Of a stretch of 64,000 nt of DNA, positions 51,514-60,819 are shown piece by piece. The notes beneath the pieces are model-generated. The model did not search any database, was not told where the DNA came from, and saw only the letters and a program-made list of their open reading frames with translations. The stretch's first letter is position 1. The number at the start of each line of letters is the position of its first letter. The position numbers and the translations under genes were made by a program. The stretch comes from Rosettibacter sp037481715. Lineage in GTDB: Bacteria > Bacteroidota > Ignavibacteria > Ignavibacteriales > Melioribacteraceae. The DNA lies in NCBI GenBank assembly GCA_037481715.1, contig JBBFLD010000010.1:1-64000 (forward strand), given 5' to 3'.

Positions 51514-53703
51514 ATGAGCAACTACGGAAACAAATGTCCAGTCCATATACCAAAACCGGGTACAATGGGAACAAAAAATGAAGACTGGTGGCCCAATCGC
51601 CTAAAGTTAAATATACTCAGGCAAAATTCTTCCTTATCCAATCCAATGGATAAAGATTTTAATTACAGAGAGGCATTTAAGAGCCTTGATTATTATGCTC
51701 TTAAAAAAGATTTACAAGAATTAATGACACAATCTCAGGATTGGTGGCCTGCCGATTTTGGTCATTACGGACCTTTATTTATTCGTATGGCTTGGCACAG
51801 TGCAGGTACATACCGAATGGCTGATGGCAGAGGCGGTGCAAATGGTGGACTGCAAAGATTTGCACCATTAAACAGCTGGCCTGATAATGCAAATCTTGAT
51901 AAAGCTCGAAGATTACTTTTGCCCATTAAACTAAAGTATGGAAATAAAATTTCTTGGGCAGATTTAATGATTCTTGCTGGAAATGTCGCAATGGAATCGA
52001 TGGGTTTTAAAACATTTGGATTTGGCGGTGGACGCGAAGATGCATGGGAACCAGATGAAAGTATTTATTGGGGTTCAGAAACTAAATGGCTCAGTGATGA
52101 GAAACGTTATTCAGAAAATAGAGAACTTGAAAATCCACTTGCTGCTGTTCAAATGGGATTAATTTACGTTAACCCAGAAGGACCTGGTGGAAATCCAGAC
52201 CCTGTGGCTGCGGCTAAAGATATTCGTGATATTTTTGCAAAGATGGGAATGAACGATGAAGAAACAGTTGCACTTATTGCCGGCGGCCATACTTTTGGAA
52301 AAGCTCATGGTCAAGGAGACCCCAAATTAATGGGTCCTGAACCCGAAGCCGCCGATGTTGAAGAACAAGGTTTAGGATGGAAATACAAATATAAATCCGG
52401 TAAAGGTCCAGATACTTTAACCGGAGGCCCTGAATTGACTTGGACTACAACTCCAACAAAATGGGGTCATGATTTCTTCAAACACCTTTTTGAATATGAT
52501 TGGGAATTAACTAAAAGTCCCGCAGGTGCTTATCAATGGGTTGCAAAAAATGCTGAACCTATAGTTCCAGATCCATATGACCCAAATAAAAAACATTTAC
52601 CAGGAATGTTGACTACCGATCTTGCTTTAAGATTTGATCCTGAGTATGAAAAAATTTCCAGAAAGTTTTATGAAAATCCTGATTTGTTTGCAGATGCATT
52701 TGCAAGAGCATGGTTTAAATTAACTCATAGAGATATGGGACCAAAATCTCGTTATCTTGGTCCTGAAGTTCCAGAAGAAGATTTAATCTGGCAGGACCCA
52801 ATTCCTAAATTAGACCATAAATTAGTTGATGAAAATGATATAGAGGAATTAAAGAAAAAAATTCTTGAATCAGGACTTTCAATTTCTGAACTGGTTGTAA
52901 CAGCATGGGCATCTGCATCAACATATCGCAATTCTGATAAACGCGGTGGTGCCAATGGTGCACGCATTAGATTAGAACCACAAAAAAATTGGGAAGTAAA
53001 TAATCCTCCACAGCTATCTAAAGTCTTAAAAGTATATGAAAATATTCAAAAGGAATTTAATTCTAATCAAAAAGATGGCAAGAAAATTTCAATTGCAGAT
53101 TTAATTGTACTTGGTGGTTGTGCTGCCGTTGAAAAAGCAGCTAAAGATGCTGGTTATAATATTTCTGTTCCATTTACACCTGGCAGAATGGATGCAACGC
53201 AAGAACAAACAGATGTAAATTCATTCTGTTATCTCGAACCTTTTGCTGATGGATTCCGTAATTACTTGAAAGCAAAAACATCAATTCATTCAGAACATTT
53301 TCTGATTGATAAAGCACAACTGCTTAATCTTTCAATTCCTGAAATGACAGTTTTAATTGGCGGAATGCGTGTCTTGAAAGCAAATTATGATAACTCGGAC
53401 TATGGCGTATTTACAAATCGTCCGGGAGTTTTAACAAATGATTTCTTTGTTAATCTGCTTGACATGAGTACAGAATGGAAAGCAACTGATGATACAAAAG
53501 AAACCTTTGAAGGTTATGATCGAAAAACTGGCAAATTAAAATGGAAAGCTACACGTGTTGATTTGATATTTGGGCATAACTCTGAATTAAGAGCTGTGGC
53601 AGAATTTTATGCATGTGTAGATAACAAAGAAAAATTTGTTAAGGATTTTATTGCAGCATGGAATAAAGTAATGATGCTCGATAGATTTGATTTGATTCAG
53701 TAA
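51514..53703 (+). CDS. katG: Catalase-peroxidase KatG
   Basis: A 729-residue bifunctional haem enzyme that removes hydrogen peroxide. Distal residues R91, W94 and H95 are in IRMAWHSAGTYR, and the Tyr of the Met-Tyr-Trp adduct is in LIYVNPEGPGG. The proximal histidine lies in AGGHTFGKAHGQGDP. The second, degenerate peroxidase domain begins around residue 430. There is no signal peptide, so it is cytoplasmic. AGAGG precedes the ATG. It is full length for the family. Confidence 0.96.
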   Translation: MSNYGNKCPVHIPKPGTMGTKNEDWWPNRLKLNILRQNSSLSNPMDKDFNYREAFKSLDYYALKKDLQELMTQSQDWWPADFGHYGPLFIRMAWHSAGTYRMADGRGGANGGLQRFAPLNSWPDNANLDKARRLLLPIKLKYGNKISWADLMILAGNVAMESMGFKTFGFGGGREDAWEPDESIYWGSETKWLSDEKRYSENRELENPLAAVQMGLIYVNPEGPGGNPDPVAAAKDIRDIFAKMGMNDEETVALIAGGHTFGKAHGQGDPKLMGPEPEAADVEEQGLGWKYKYKSGKGPDTLTGGPELTWTTTPTKWGHDFFKHLFEYDWELTKSPAGAYQWVAKNAEPIVPDPYDPNKKHLPGMLTTDLALRFDPEYEKISRKFYENPDLFADAFARAWFKLTHRDMGPKSRYLGPEVPEEDLIWQDPIPKLDHKLVDENDIEELKKKILESGLSISELVVTAWASASTYRNSDKRGGANGARIRLEPQKNWEVNNPPQLSKVLKVYENIQKEFNSNQKDGKKISIADLIVLGGCAAVEKAAKDAGYNISVPFTPGRMDATQEQTDVNSFCYLEPFADGFRNYLKAKTSIHSEHFLIDKAQLLNLSIPEMTVLIGGMRVLKANYDNSDYGVFTNRPGVLTNDFFVNLLDMSTEWKATDDTKETFEGYDRKTGKLKWKATRVDLIFGHNSELRAVAEFYACVDNKEKFVKDFIAAWNKVMMLDRFDLIQ

Positions 53704-53724
53704 AATAATAATTTCATTTACTGC

Positions 53725-53753
53725 GCCGTGATAGCAATATCACGGCTTTTTTT
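53725..53753 (+). terminator. Rho-independent terminator of katG
   Basis: GCCGTGATA (53725-53733) pairs with TATCACGGC (53738-53746) with loop GCAA, followed by seven T. Confidence 0.9.
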
Positions 53754-53792
53754 ATATTTGTTGTCAATTTTTTAATACAACTCTAATTTATC

Positions 53793-54377
53793 ATGGAAAA
53801 AGAAATTATTAAGAGATTTACTTCAAAAGGTGTTTTCCCTCATCAGATGGCTTTTACTTTATTAATTCCATTTAGAAATATTTTCTTATCACCAAAAAAA
53901 TTAGTAAAAAGACTTGAATTGGAAAATAACTTTAATGTTTTAGAAGTAGGCTCGGGTCCAGGATATTATAGTGTTTATGTAGCAAAGAATTTAACTGATG
54001 GTAATTTAGTTATAGCAGATATACAACCTGAAATGCTTAATTATGCTAAAAAGAGAATTGACAAAAAAAGAATTCATAATGTAGAATATTATTTGTGCAA
54101 TGGAATAAGTTTTGACTTTAAGGATAATTATTTTGATAGAATATTTTTAGTAGCAGTTGTTGGCGAGGTGGAAAATAAGTCAGAATACTTTAATGAATTT
54201 TTTAGAATGTTGAAAAAAGGTGGAATATTGTCAATTTCAGAATTGGGCGGAGATCCAGATAAACTTACAGCTGAAGAAATTAAAAGACTTGCAGAGACTG
54301 CAGGTTTTGAATTTTATAAACTCTATGGTAATAAATTTAATTTTACAATAAACTTCAAAAAGAATGTTCATGGTTAA
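53793..54377 (+). CDS. Class I SAM-dependent methyltransferase
   Basis: A 194-residue methyltransferase. SAM-binding motif I is VLEVGSGPGYYSVYVA (about 49-64), motif II is NLVIADIQPEMLNYA, and a post-motif segment GGILSISELGGDP is present. The substrate is not readable from the sequence. It belongs to no clear operon: katG's terminator lies upstream and convergent genes follow. Confidence 0.85.
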   Translation: MEKEIIKRFTSKGVFPHQMAFTLLIPFRNIFLSPKKLVKRLELENNFNVLEVGSGPGYYSVYVAKNLTDGNLVIADIQPEMLNYAKKRIDKKRIHNVEYYLCNGISFDFKDNYFDRIFLVAVVGEVENKSEYFNEFFRMLKKGGILSISELGGDPDKLTAEEIKRLAETAGFEFYKLYGNKFNFTINFKKNVHG

Positions 54378-54474
54378 ATTTTGAATGTCATTTTTAGGCT
54401 GGAAATTTATACTACTTATCATGATAAACTTGAAGCATTTTATTTTGTGTTAACATTGAATCAACATTTGATAT

Positions 54475-54912
54475 TTAATATACACGAAAAACTTTTTGAT
54501 TATAAAGAATTTTTGATTCGTTAGCTGTTTTTTGAATACATTTAATTATATAACCATCATAAGGCAAAGATTCAAATTCACCATGAATAATATAATTACA
54601 AATACATCTGCAAAGATTTGCTGCAGTGTCTGTTAATGTAATAGTTATTGTATCCTTGTAAATTTTATAATTAATCAAAAATCGATTTTCATCTGGACAA
54701 CAATTTCCACTTACACAAAAATCGATTTTAAGCTTATCAAAAAAAGTGTAATTAAAACATGAATCGATTAATGAATTAGAAAATTTACTTATTGCAGGTT
54801 GACATCCGGGAATCTGATAAATTTTTATTTTTGAATCGGATATTACACTGCTTTCCTCACAGCTTACAAAAATTATAAATAAAAGTGTGATAATTAATTT
54901 TTCGTTTCTCAT
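54475..54912 (-). CDS. Small Cys-rich lipoprotein of unknown function
   Basis: A 145-residue predicted lipoprotein with signal ending F-V-S-C18. The mature part has several cysteines (PGCQPA, DSCFNY, CVSGNCCPDE, LCRCICNY), which suggests disulfides in the periplasm or outer leaflet. No family was recognised. It is 3 bp downstream of the CsgG-like gene, so they probably share a transcript. Confidence 0.68.
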   Translation of the reverse strand: MRNEKLIITLLFIIFVSCEESSVISDSKIKIYQIPGCQPAISKFSNSLIDSCFNYTFFDKLKIDFCVSGNCCPDENRFLINYKIYKDTITITLTDTAANLCRCICNYIIHGEFESLPYDGYIIKCIQKTANESKILYNQKVFRVY

Positions 54913-54915
54913 CTT

Positions 54916-55461
54916 TTAATAACCTCGATTGCGTAATTCAGTAGCAATTTTCAGTCCCAAGTCACTTATCGAAGTTACATTTTCAAACATGCCCCAGTAT
55001 TCAATCATATTTATTCTTTCAAAAAATATGATTGATTTTTTTCTTGTGTCATAAATTTTTACGAGTATGGGTTTATAAACTATTCTGTTGCGGCTTAGAC
55101 CTGTTTCTCTTGTATTTATTACTTCATCTATTTTGCCATAAACAATCAAATCTGTGTTGACATATTTTGAAATTGAATCTGCTATTTCGGAGGAAATGTT
55201 CCATAAGTTATAATCCAAATTAATTAGCTCATTCCAGATTGTGTCATTTTCGATTACATTATAACCTTTCTGAAGAAAACCAGTAACTAAGGAAAATCTA
55301 ACCTCATCTGATGCATATGGATATTTTTCATTTTCAATGAAAGGTAGAATTAGAACACTATTTGCTCTAATAATTTTTTGTTGATTATCGGATTGAGAAA
55401 TTATCAGAATTGGATTGAACAAAAGCAGAACAAAAAATGATATTTTATATAATCGAGACAT
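54916..55461 (-). CDS. Secreted CsgG/LpoB-fold-like protein
   Basis: A secreted protein of about 181 residues. The frame opens with GTG at 55524, but the ATG at 55461 begins a signal peptide (MSRLYKISFFVLLLFNPILI) and is preferred. The mature part has SVLILPFIENEKYPYASDEV, GFLQKGYNVIENDTIWNEL, NTDLIVYGKIDEV and KIYDTRKKSIIFFERI, the alternation seen in the CsgG/LpoB/TolB-N-like fold of envelope proteins. It may be a periplasmic envelope-assembly protein; the match is by pattern only. It is 5 bp downstream of rlmN. Confidence 0.65.
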   Translation of the reverse strand: MSRLYKISFFVLLLFNPILIISQSDNQQKIIRANSVLILPFIENEKYPYASDEVRFSLVTGFLQKGYNVIENDTIWNELINLDYNLWNISSEIADSISKYVNTDLIVYGKIDEVINTRETGLSRNRIVYKPILVKIYDTRKKSIIFFERINMIEYWGMFENVTSISDLGLKIATELRNRGY

Positions 55462-55529
55462 AATTCTAAATCGTCTCTTTAGTTCGTTGTGATAATAAAT
55501 AAATATTAATCTACATTCAAGCACTTAAT

Positions 55530-56591
55530 TTAGTTGTGTTTGATTGCTAATTGTCCGCATGCTGCTGCAATATCGTCGCCGCGTGTATCTCTTATGAAGA
55601 CCGTTATATTATTATTTCTTAATTGTTCAACAAATTGCAGAATTTTATCGTATGGAGTTGATTCAAGTTCGGCTGATATTCCATCAGGACTCATATGTTT
55701 TATGCTGTTGAAAGGTATCACATTTATCTTGGAAGGAAGCTGACTGCAAAGTTTTGTTAGAGCTTTTATATCCTCTTTTCTGTCATTTATATCTTTTAAC
55801 ATGATATACTCAAATGTGATTCTTGTTTTTGTTTTGTTTGCATAATATTTAAGTGCTTCAAGATTTTCTTTCAAGGAATATTTTTTATTTATCGGCATTA
55901 TTTTGCTCCGAACATCTTCAAATGTTGAATGAAGTGAAAATGCAAGTTTTACTCTAAGATTTAAGTCTGCAAGTTCAATAATTTTATGAGGAATTCCAGC
56001 AGTTGAAATTGTAATCCTTTTTCTGCTTAAACCTTTTGTTAATTCATGTGTGAAAATTTCAACGGCTTTAATTGTGTTTTGAAAATTCAAGAGTGGTTCC
56101 CCCATCCCCATGAAAACTATGTTTGTGATTTTTTCTTTTCCATATTCTTTTGCAGAATGTAGATATTGGTCTACAATTTCACCTGCAGTCAAATTTCTTT
56201 TGAAACCCATTAATCCTGTTGCACAAAACTTACAATCGAGTGGACAGCCTACTTGAGTGGAAATGCAAAGTGTGTTTCTTTCTTTATCTGGAATTATAAC
56301 TGATTCTATTTTTTTATTGTCATAAGTTGCAAAAAGATATTTTTGTGTTCCTGTTGAAATTGAATATTGTTTGTCGACAAGTGTTAGAGTTTTTAACTCA
56401 CAACTTTCATCTATTTTTTTTCTTAATTCTTTTGAAAAATTTTTCAATTCAGAAGTATCGAATACTAAATGATTATACATCCAGTTGAATAACTGTTCAC
56501 CTCTAAATTTCTTTTCTCCAATAGAAATAAAATAATTTTGAAGTTCTTCGAGAGTTAATCCTTTGAGTTGAATTTTTTGATTCTCTTTCAT
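55530..56591 (-). CDS. rlmN: 23S rRNA (adenine2503-C2)-methyltransferase RlmN
   Basis: A 353-residue radical SAM methyltransferase that adds a C2 methyl group to A2503 of 23S rRNA and A37 of some tRNAs. It has the cluster motif CPLDCKFC, a preceding STQVG segment, MGMGEPLLN, the SAM-binding GISAEL region near the C terminus, and the catalytic cysteine in DDIAAACGQL. Length and motif order match the family. It heads a minus-strand run with the CsgG-like and Cys-rich lipoprotein genes. Confidence 0.94.
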   Translation of the reverse strand: MKENQKIQLKGLTLEELQNYFISIGEKKFRGEQLFNWMYNHLVFDTSELKNFSKELRKKIDESCELKTLTLVDKQYSISTGTQKYLFATYDNKKIESVIIPDKERNTLCISTQVGCPLDCKFCATGLMGFKRNLTAGEIVDQYLHSAKEYGKEKITNIVFMGMGEPLLNFQNTIKAVEIFTHELTKGLSRKRITISTAGIPHKIIELADLNLRVKLAFSLHSTFEDVRSKIMPINKKYSLKENLEALKYYANKTKTRITFEYIMLKDINDRKEDIKALTKLCSQLPSKINVIPFNSIKHMSPDGISAELESTPYDKILQFVEQLRNNNITVFIRDTRGDDIAAACGQLAIKHN

Positions 56592-56772
56592 AATTAATCA
56601 ATCACATAATTTTTAGCGTTATGTTTTGCAATAAGAAATTCTAAATTTCTTCTTAAATCTTATTAAAAGATAAAGATTATTTATAAAATTTTATCATTGT
56701 ATTTGAAAAATATGATTAACTGGTTAGAATTTTTTTGTTATTTTAATTTATGATTTTATTGATAATTACACT

Positions 56773-57210
56773 ATGAAAAAATTAATAACACTTATTTTAA
56801 TTCTCTCAACATTTGCGAAGGCTCAAACAGATTGGGTTAAGTGGGAAAAGAAGGAAGTACCTTATTCAATAATTTTAGAAAAAGGTTACGATGTTAAAAA
56901 AAATATTTCTTCAAGTAATTTAATTGGCTATCTAAAGAATTTTTATAGCTTTTTAATATCAGATTATGATGGCGATAATTGTCCATTTCATCCTACGTGT
57001 TCTGAATTTTTTGTCCAGGCAGTCAACGAGACAAATTTTATTAAAGGCTCTTTAATGTTTGTAGATAGATTTACTCGAGATATAAATTTTTTCAAAGGTG
57101 CTTTGCATTATCCTCGATACACACACGGTAAATTTTATGACCCTGTTTATAATTATACTTTAATTCCACAAAAAATAGTTTATATTCCGCCAACATCTTT
57201 TGTAAAATAG
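56773..57210 (+). CDS. Secreted YidD-like protein
   Basis: A 145-residue protein of the YidD (membrane protein insertion efficiency factor) family. The signature DGDNCPFHPTCSEFFVQAV followed by GSLMFVDRFTRDINFF is present, with C66 and C71-like Cys pairs around residue 75. Unlike classical YidD, which is a short cytoplasmic-face peptide near yidC and rnpA, this one starts with a signal peptide (about 1-18, ending AKAQ), so the domain would face the periplasm. It is followed 1 bp later by two TPR membrane proteins. Confidence 0.75.
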   Translation: MKKLITLILILSTFAKAQTDWVKWEKKEVPYSIILEKGYDVKKNISSSNLIGYLKNFYSFLISDYDGDNCPFHPTCSEFFVQAVNETNFIKGSLMFVDRFTRDINFFKGALHYPRYTHGKFYDPVYNYTLIPQKIVYIPPTSFVK

Positions 57211-57211
57211 C

Positions 57212-58108
57212 ATGCTCAAATTTTTTTTGAATAAAAGATTCGTTTTTATTGTTACAATTTTTTCTTTTTGCAATTCATTTGCACAATCTTTTGAAAACAC
57301 TAACATCTTCTCTCCTATTAATCGATTGAAATTTGGCAATTATCTTTATGCAGAAAAAGATTATTTAAGAGCACTTGAAGAATTTCGTGAATATTTGAAA
57401 GCAGAAAACAATGATACAGTTCGTTTCAAATTTGCTGATTGTTTCCTTAGAATTGGAAGATATGAGGAAGCAGCGGAAAACTTTAAGAGTATGTTTTTTA
57501 ATTCATCACTTGAAGAAGAAGCAAAACTTCAATTTTTCAGAGCAAATTTTTTAATGAGCTTAAACAGTTCATCAGATTTTTATTCATTTCGAGAATTGAC
57601 CGAAAAAGAAATTTATTTCAGCGATAAATATTCACAGCATCTAAAAAGATTAAAATTTATTTCCCACTTATTTGATAATTCAATATTGCCCGATACAAAT
57701 GAATTTTTTTCTGCGTTCGATGATTCAAATTATACTATGATTAAAAAATTTTATCTAATGAAAAAATATCCTCATTATAAAAGTCAAACTACTGCTGGTT
57801 TGTTGTCTGCGTTTTTGCCTGGACTGGGTAAAATTTACACTGGAGAAATTACTGATGGCATTACAGCTTTTGCAGCAACAGGAATTCTTGCTTTCTTAGC
57901 TGTTAATAATTTCAATCATCATCACAATTTTAGAGGATGGCTCTTTACAGGAATTTCTGTTTTAACTTATGCAGGAAATATTTATGGTTCAATAGCATCA
58001 GCACAAATTTATAATGCTAAGATTAAATTCAATTTCAGAAACGAGATTAAACTTTACTTTGAACAGCGTGACTTTCTTTTACCCCAAATTAACTTTTTGG
58101 AGAAATAA
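57212..58108 (+). CDS. TPR protein with C-terminal PGxGxIYTG membrane domain
   Basis: A 298-residue protein with a signal peptide (about 1-25, ending NSFAQ), a TPR-like helical region (about 40-150, with YAEKDYLRALEEFREYLK) and a C-terminal membrane domain. The latter contains SAFLPGLGKIYTGEITDGI, two hydrophobic segments and a His-rich link, NNFNHHHNFRGW. A sister gene follows 6 bp later with the same layout, so they are probably a duplicated pair. The function is unknown; envelope localisation is inferred. Confidence 0.7.
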   Translation: MLKFFLNKRFVFIVTIFSFCNSFAQSFENTNIFSPINRLKFGNYLYAEKDYLRALEEFREYLKAENNDTVRFKFADCFLRIGRYEEAAENFKSMFFNSSLEEEAKLQFFRANFLMSLNSSSDFYSFRELTEKEIYFSDKYSQHLKRLKFISHLFDNSILPDTNEFFSAFDDSNYTMIKKFYLMKKYPHYKSQTTAGLLSAFLPGLGKIYTGEITDGITAFAATGILAFLAVNNFNHHHNFRGWLFTGISVLTYAGNIYGSIASAQIYNAKIKFNFRNEIKLYFEQRDFLLPQINFLEK

Positions 58109-58114
58109 CCGTAG

Positions 58115-58939
58115 ATGAAAAAATATTTTTTCTTTTTTCTGTTGCTTAGTTTTCCTGTTAATGCACAAAATTTGTTGGAACAACTGAATTATGCGAATAA
58201 ACTTTATAAGTCTGAAAAATATTATGATGCGATTACCGAATACAAAAGATTAATATTTTTTGATACATCAAAAACATTTTCATACATCTGCAATTTCAAT
58301 ATTGGCAAATGCTATAAAGCAGGCGGAAAATTAGATGATGCTATTAAATATTTTTCCTTAGCAGAAGTTTCTTCAAACAATTCAGCAGAAAAATATCGAG
58401 CTAAAATTGAAATTGTTAAAACAAACTTGTTAAGAGGAACACCCGAAAGAGCATTACAAATCTTAAATGATATCGAAAATTCTACTGAATTCAGTCAAAA
58501 TCTGGATTCATTAAATTATTGGAGAGGATGGACATTTATTTTTAGTGATGACTGGGAAAAAGCAAAATTTTATTTCAATAAATTTCAGCCCTACCATGAA
58601 CTGGCTATTATATCGCAAAATATAATTAAAGAAAAATATTCGGTTACATTTGCTAAGGTAATTTCTTATATTTTGCCTGGTGCAGGACAAATTTATACAG
58701 GACATATATTTTCTGGTTTAATCTCATTTGGATATAATTTGTTATTTGGCTATTTAACTGCAAAATCTTTTTCGGAAGATAGAATTTTTGATGGTGTTGT
58801 GATAGGAAGCTTGTTATGGTTGAGATTTTACAGAGGCAATATTCAAAATGCAGAAAAATTTGTAGTTGAAAAAAATATTTCTATTTCAAATAGAGTTCTT
58901 AATTATTTACAAAATGAATATAGAGGCGATAAGCCATGA
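58115..58939 (+). CDS. TPR protein with C-terminal PGxGxIYTG membrane domain (paralogue)
   Basis: A 274-residue protein with a signal peptide (about 1-18, ending PVNA), TPR segments (LYKSEKYYDAITEYKRLIFF and KCYKAGGKLDDAIKYFSLAE) and the C-terminal segment SYILPGAGQIYTGHIFSGLI with hydrophobic stretches. The layout repeats that of the preceding gene. Its stop overlaps the ACT-domain gene by four bases, so the two are translationally linked. Confidence 0.7.
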   Translation: MKKYFFFFLLLSFPVNAQNLLEQLNYANKLYKSEKYYDAITEYKRLIFFDTSKTFSYICNFNIGKCYKAGGKLDDAIKYFSLAEVSSNNSAEKYRAKIEIVKTNLLRGTPERALQILNDIENSTEFSQNLDSLNYWRGWTFIFSDDWEKAKFYFNKFQPYHELAIISQNIIKEKYSVTFAKVISYILPGAGQIYTGHIFSGLISFGYNLLFGYLTAKSFSEDRIFDGVVIGSLLWLRFYRGNIQNAEKFVVEKNISISNRVLNYLQNEYRGDKP

Positions 58940-59364
58940 AACTTACAGAAGAAGAAATAAGAAAAATTACTTTTGAAACAGTCAATGAATTAGGAAAAGA
59001 TGCAACCCCAGCTGAAATTAAAGAAGCTGTTCGAAAAAAAATTGAATCGATGGCAGATTATGATTTGAAATTAAAAAGTGGGGAAGTAACATCCGGCAGA
59101 GTAATTTTAACATCATTTGGATTGAATAAACCAGGAATAGTTGCAGCGGTTACAAAAGCACTGGCAGAATCGAATTGTGACATTCAAGATTTGAGTCAAA
59201 GAATAATGGGCGACTTTTTTACAATGATTATGATAATCGATATCTCAACATCAAATAAGGATTTAAAAGAAATTCAAAGTGAAATGGCAAAAGTAGCAGA
59301 TGAACTCAAAATAAAAATTTATCTCCAGCATGAAGATGTATTCAGATATATGCATAGAATATGA
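58936..59364 (+). CDS. ACT-domain protein
   Basis: A 142-residue protein with a helical N-terminal extension (about 1-50) followed by an ACT domain: VILTSFGLNKPGIVAAVTKA and SQRIMGDFFTMIMIIDISTS. ACT domains bind amino acids or similar small ligands and regulate partner enzymes. It is 64 bp upstream of a PFL-like gene, and ACT-domain proteins next to this family are common, so it probably regulates that enzyme. It is cytoplasmic. Confidence 0.82.
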   Translation: MKLTEEEIRKITFETVNELGKDATPAEIKEAVRKKIESMADYDLKLKSGEVTSGRVILTSFGLNKPGIVAAVTKALAESNCDIQDLSQRIMGDFFTMIMIIDISTSNKDLKEIQSEMAKVADELKIKIYLQHEDVFRYMHRI

Positions 59365-59428
59365 AATAAAGTTTCTAAAATGCTTGATAAAATAAATGTC
59401 TAATTAATAGAAAATATCAGGAAGTTAT

Positions 59429-60790
59429 ATGCAATATGAATTTGAAGAAATCCTTGAAACTATTCGAATGACAGAAATTGAGCATTTCGACATTCGAACT
59501 GTTACAATGGGAATTAGTTTGCGTGATTGTTATGACAGAAATATTGAAGTGACCAAACAAAAGATTTATGATAAAATTGTTCGTTTTGCAAAAAATCATG
59601 TAAGAAACGCAAAAGAAATAGAATCACAATTTGGAATTTCAATTGCTAACAAAAGAATATCATTAACCCCCATTTCAATCCCTTTTGATTCATATAAATC
59701 GGAAGAGTTTATTGAAATTGCAAAAGTGCTTGATGCAGTAGCTGAAGAAATTGGAATTGATTACATTGCAGGATATTCTGCATTGGTCCAGAAAGGAATG
59801 ACAAATGGCGAAAAAGAATTAATTAAATCAATTCCTTATGCACTTTCTCAAACAAAACGAGTTTGTTCAAGTGTAAATGTTGCATCCACCAAGGCCGGAA
59901 TTAATATGGATGCAGTAATTATGATGTCGGAAGTAATCAAACTGACTGCTGAACTCACAAAAGATAAAGATTCAATAGGCTGTGCAAAATTGGTAGTGTT
60001 TGCGAATGCTGTAGAAGATAATCCATTTGTAGCTGGGGCATTCCATGGTGTCTCTGAACCTGAAGTTGTTATTAATGTTGGAATTAGTGGTCCCGGAGTT
60101 GTACTTGATGCAGTTCGTGAAGCAGGAAGAGTAGATTTGCAGCAGCTTTCTGAAGTAATTAAAAAAACAGTTTTTAAAATTACTCGTGCAGGTGAATTAA
60201 TCGGCAGAAAAGTAGCAGAAAAAAATGGGGTACCATTTGGAATAGTTGATATTTCACTTGCACCTACTCCCGCAGAAGGAGACAGTATTGCAGATATAAT
60301 TAAAGCAATGGGTCTTGAAGATGTTGGTGCACCAGGAACAACAGCTGCTTTGGCTATGTTGAATGATGCAGTTAAAAAAGCAGGACTAATGGCAAGTTCT
60401 TCTGTCGGCGGCTTAAGCGGTGCTTTTATTCCAGTAAGCGAAGATATGGGAATGATTCGAGCAGTTCAATCGGGAAATTTATCTCTCGAAAAATTGGAAG
60501 CAATGACTTCTGTTTGCTCTGTTGGTCTTGATATGATTGCAATTCCAGGTGATACACCAACCGAAACTATTGCAGGTATTATTGCCGACGAAGCTGCAAT
60601 TGGTATTATAAATGATAAAACCACTGCTGTTAGAATTATTCCTGCCTTTGGAAAGAAAGAAGGAGATTTTGTTGATTATGGTGGCTTATTGGGAAAAGCT
60701 CCTGTAATGAGTGTAAGAACATTAAGCAGCGCTAAATTTATAAACCGTGGTGGAAGAATTCCTGCACCAGCAAGAAGTTTAACAAATTGA
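59429..60790 (+). CDS. PFL-like family protein (UPF0210/DUF711)
   Basis: A 453-residue member of the UPF0210 (DUF711) family, annotated in databases as PFL-like although it lacks the classical glycyl-radical motif. Segments include IRMTEIEHFDIRTVTMGISL at the N terminus, FHGVSEPEVVINVGISGPG, LAPTPAEGDSIADI and the C-terminal GGRIPAPARSL. The biochemical function is not established. The ACT-domain gene is directly upstream, the usual partnership. Confidence 0.85.
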   Translation: MQYEFEEILETIRMTEIEHFDIRTVTMGISLRDCYDRNIEVTKQKIYDKIVRFAKNHVRNAKEIESQFGISIANKRISLTPISIPFDSYKSEEFIEIAKVLDAVAEEIGIDYIAGYSALVQKGMTNGEKELIKSIPYALSQTKRVCSSVNVASTKAGINMDAVIMMSEVIKLTAELTKDKDSIGCAKLVVFANAVEDNPFVAGAFHGVSEPEVVINVGISGPGVVLDAVREAGRVDLQQLSEVIKKTVFKITRAGELIGRKVAEKNGVPFGIVDISLAPTPAEGDSIADIIKAMGLEDVGAPGTTAALAMLNDAVKKAGLMASSSVGGLSGAFIPVSEDMGMIRAVQSGNLSLEKLEAMTSVCSVGLDMIAIPGDTPTETIAGIIADEAAIGIINDKTTAVRIIPAFGKKEGDFVDYGGLLGKAPVMSVRTLSSAKFINRGGRIPAPARSLTN

Positions 60791-60819
60791 ATAAATCCTA
60801 ATCATAAATAGGAGGTAAA

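Noticed and set aside
53793..54377. ArsM-like arsenite methyltransferase
   Set aside because: The generic SAM motifs are present, but the conserved cysteines expected for ArsM are missing.
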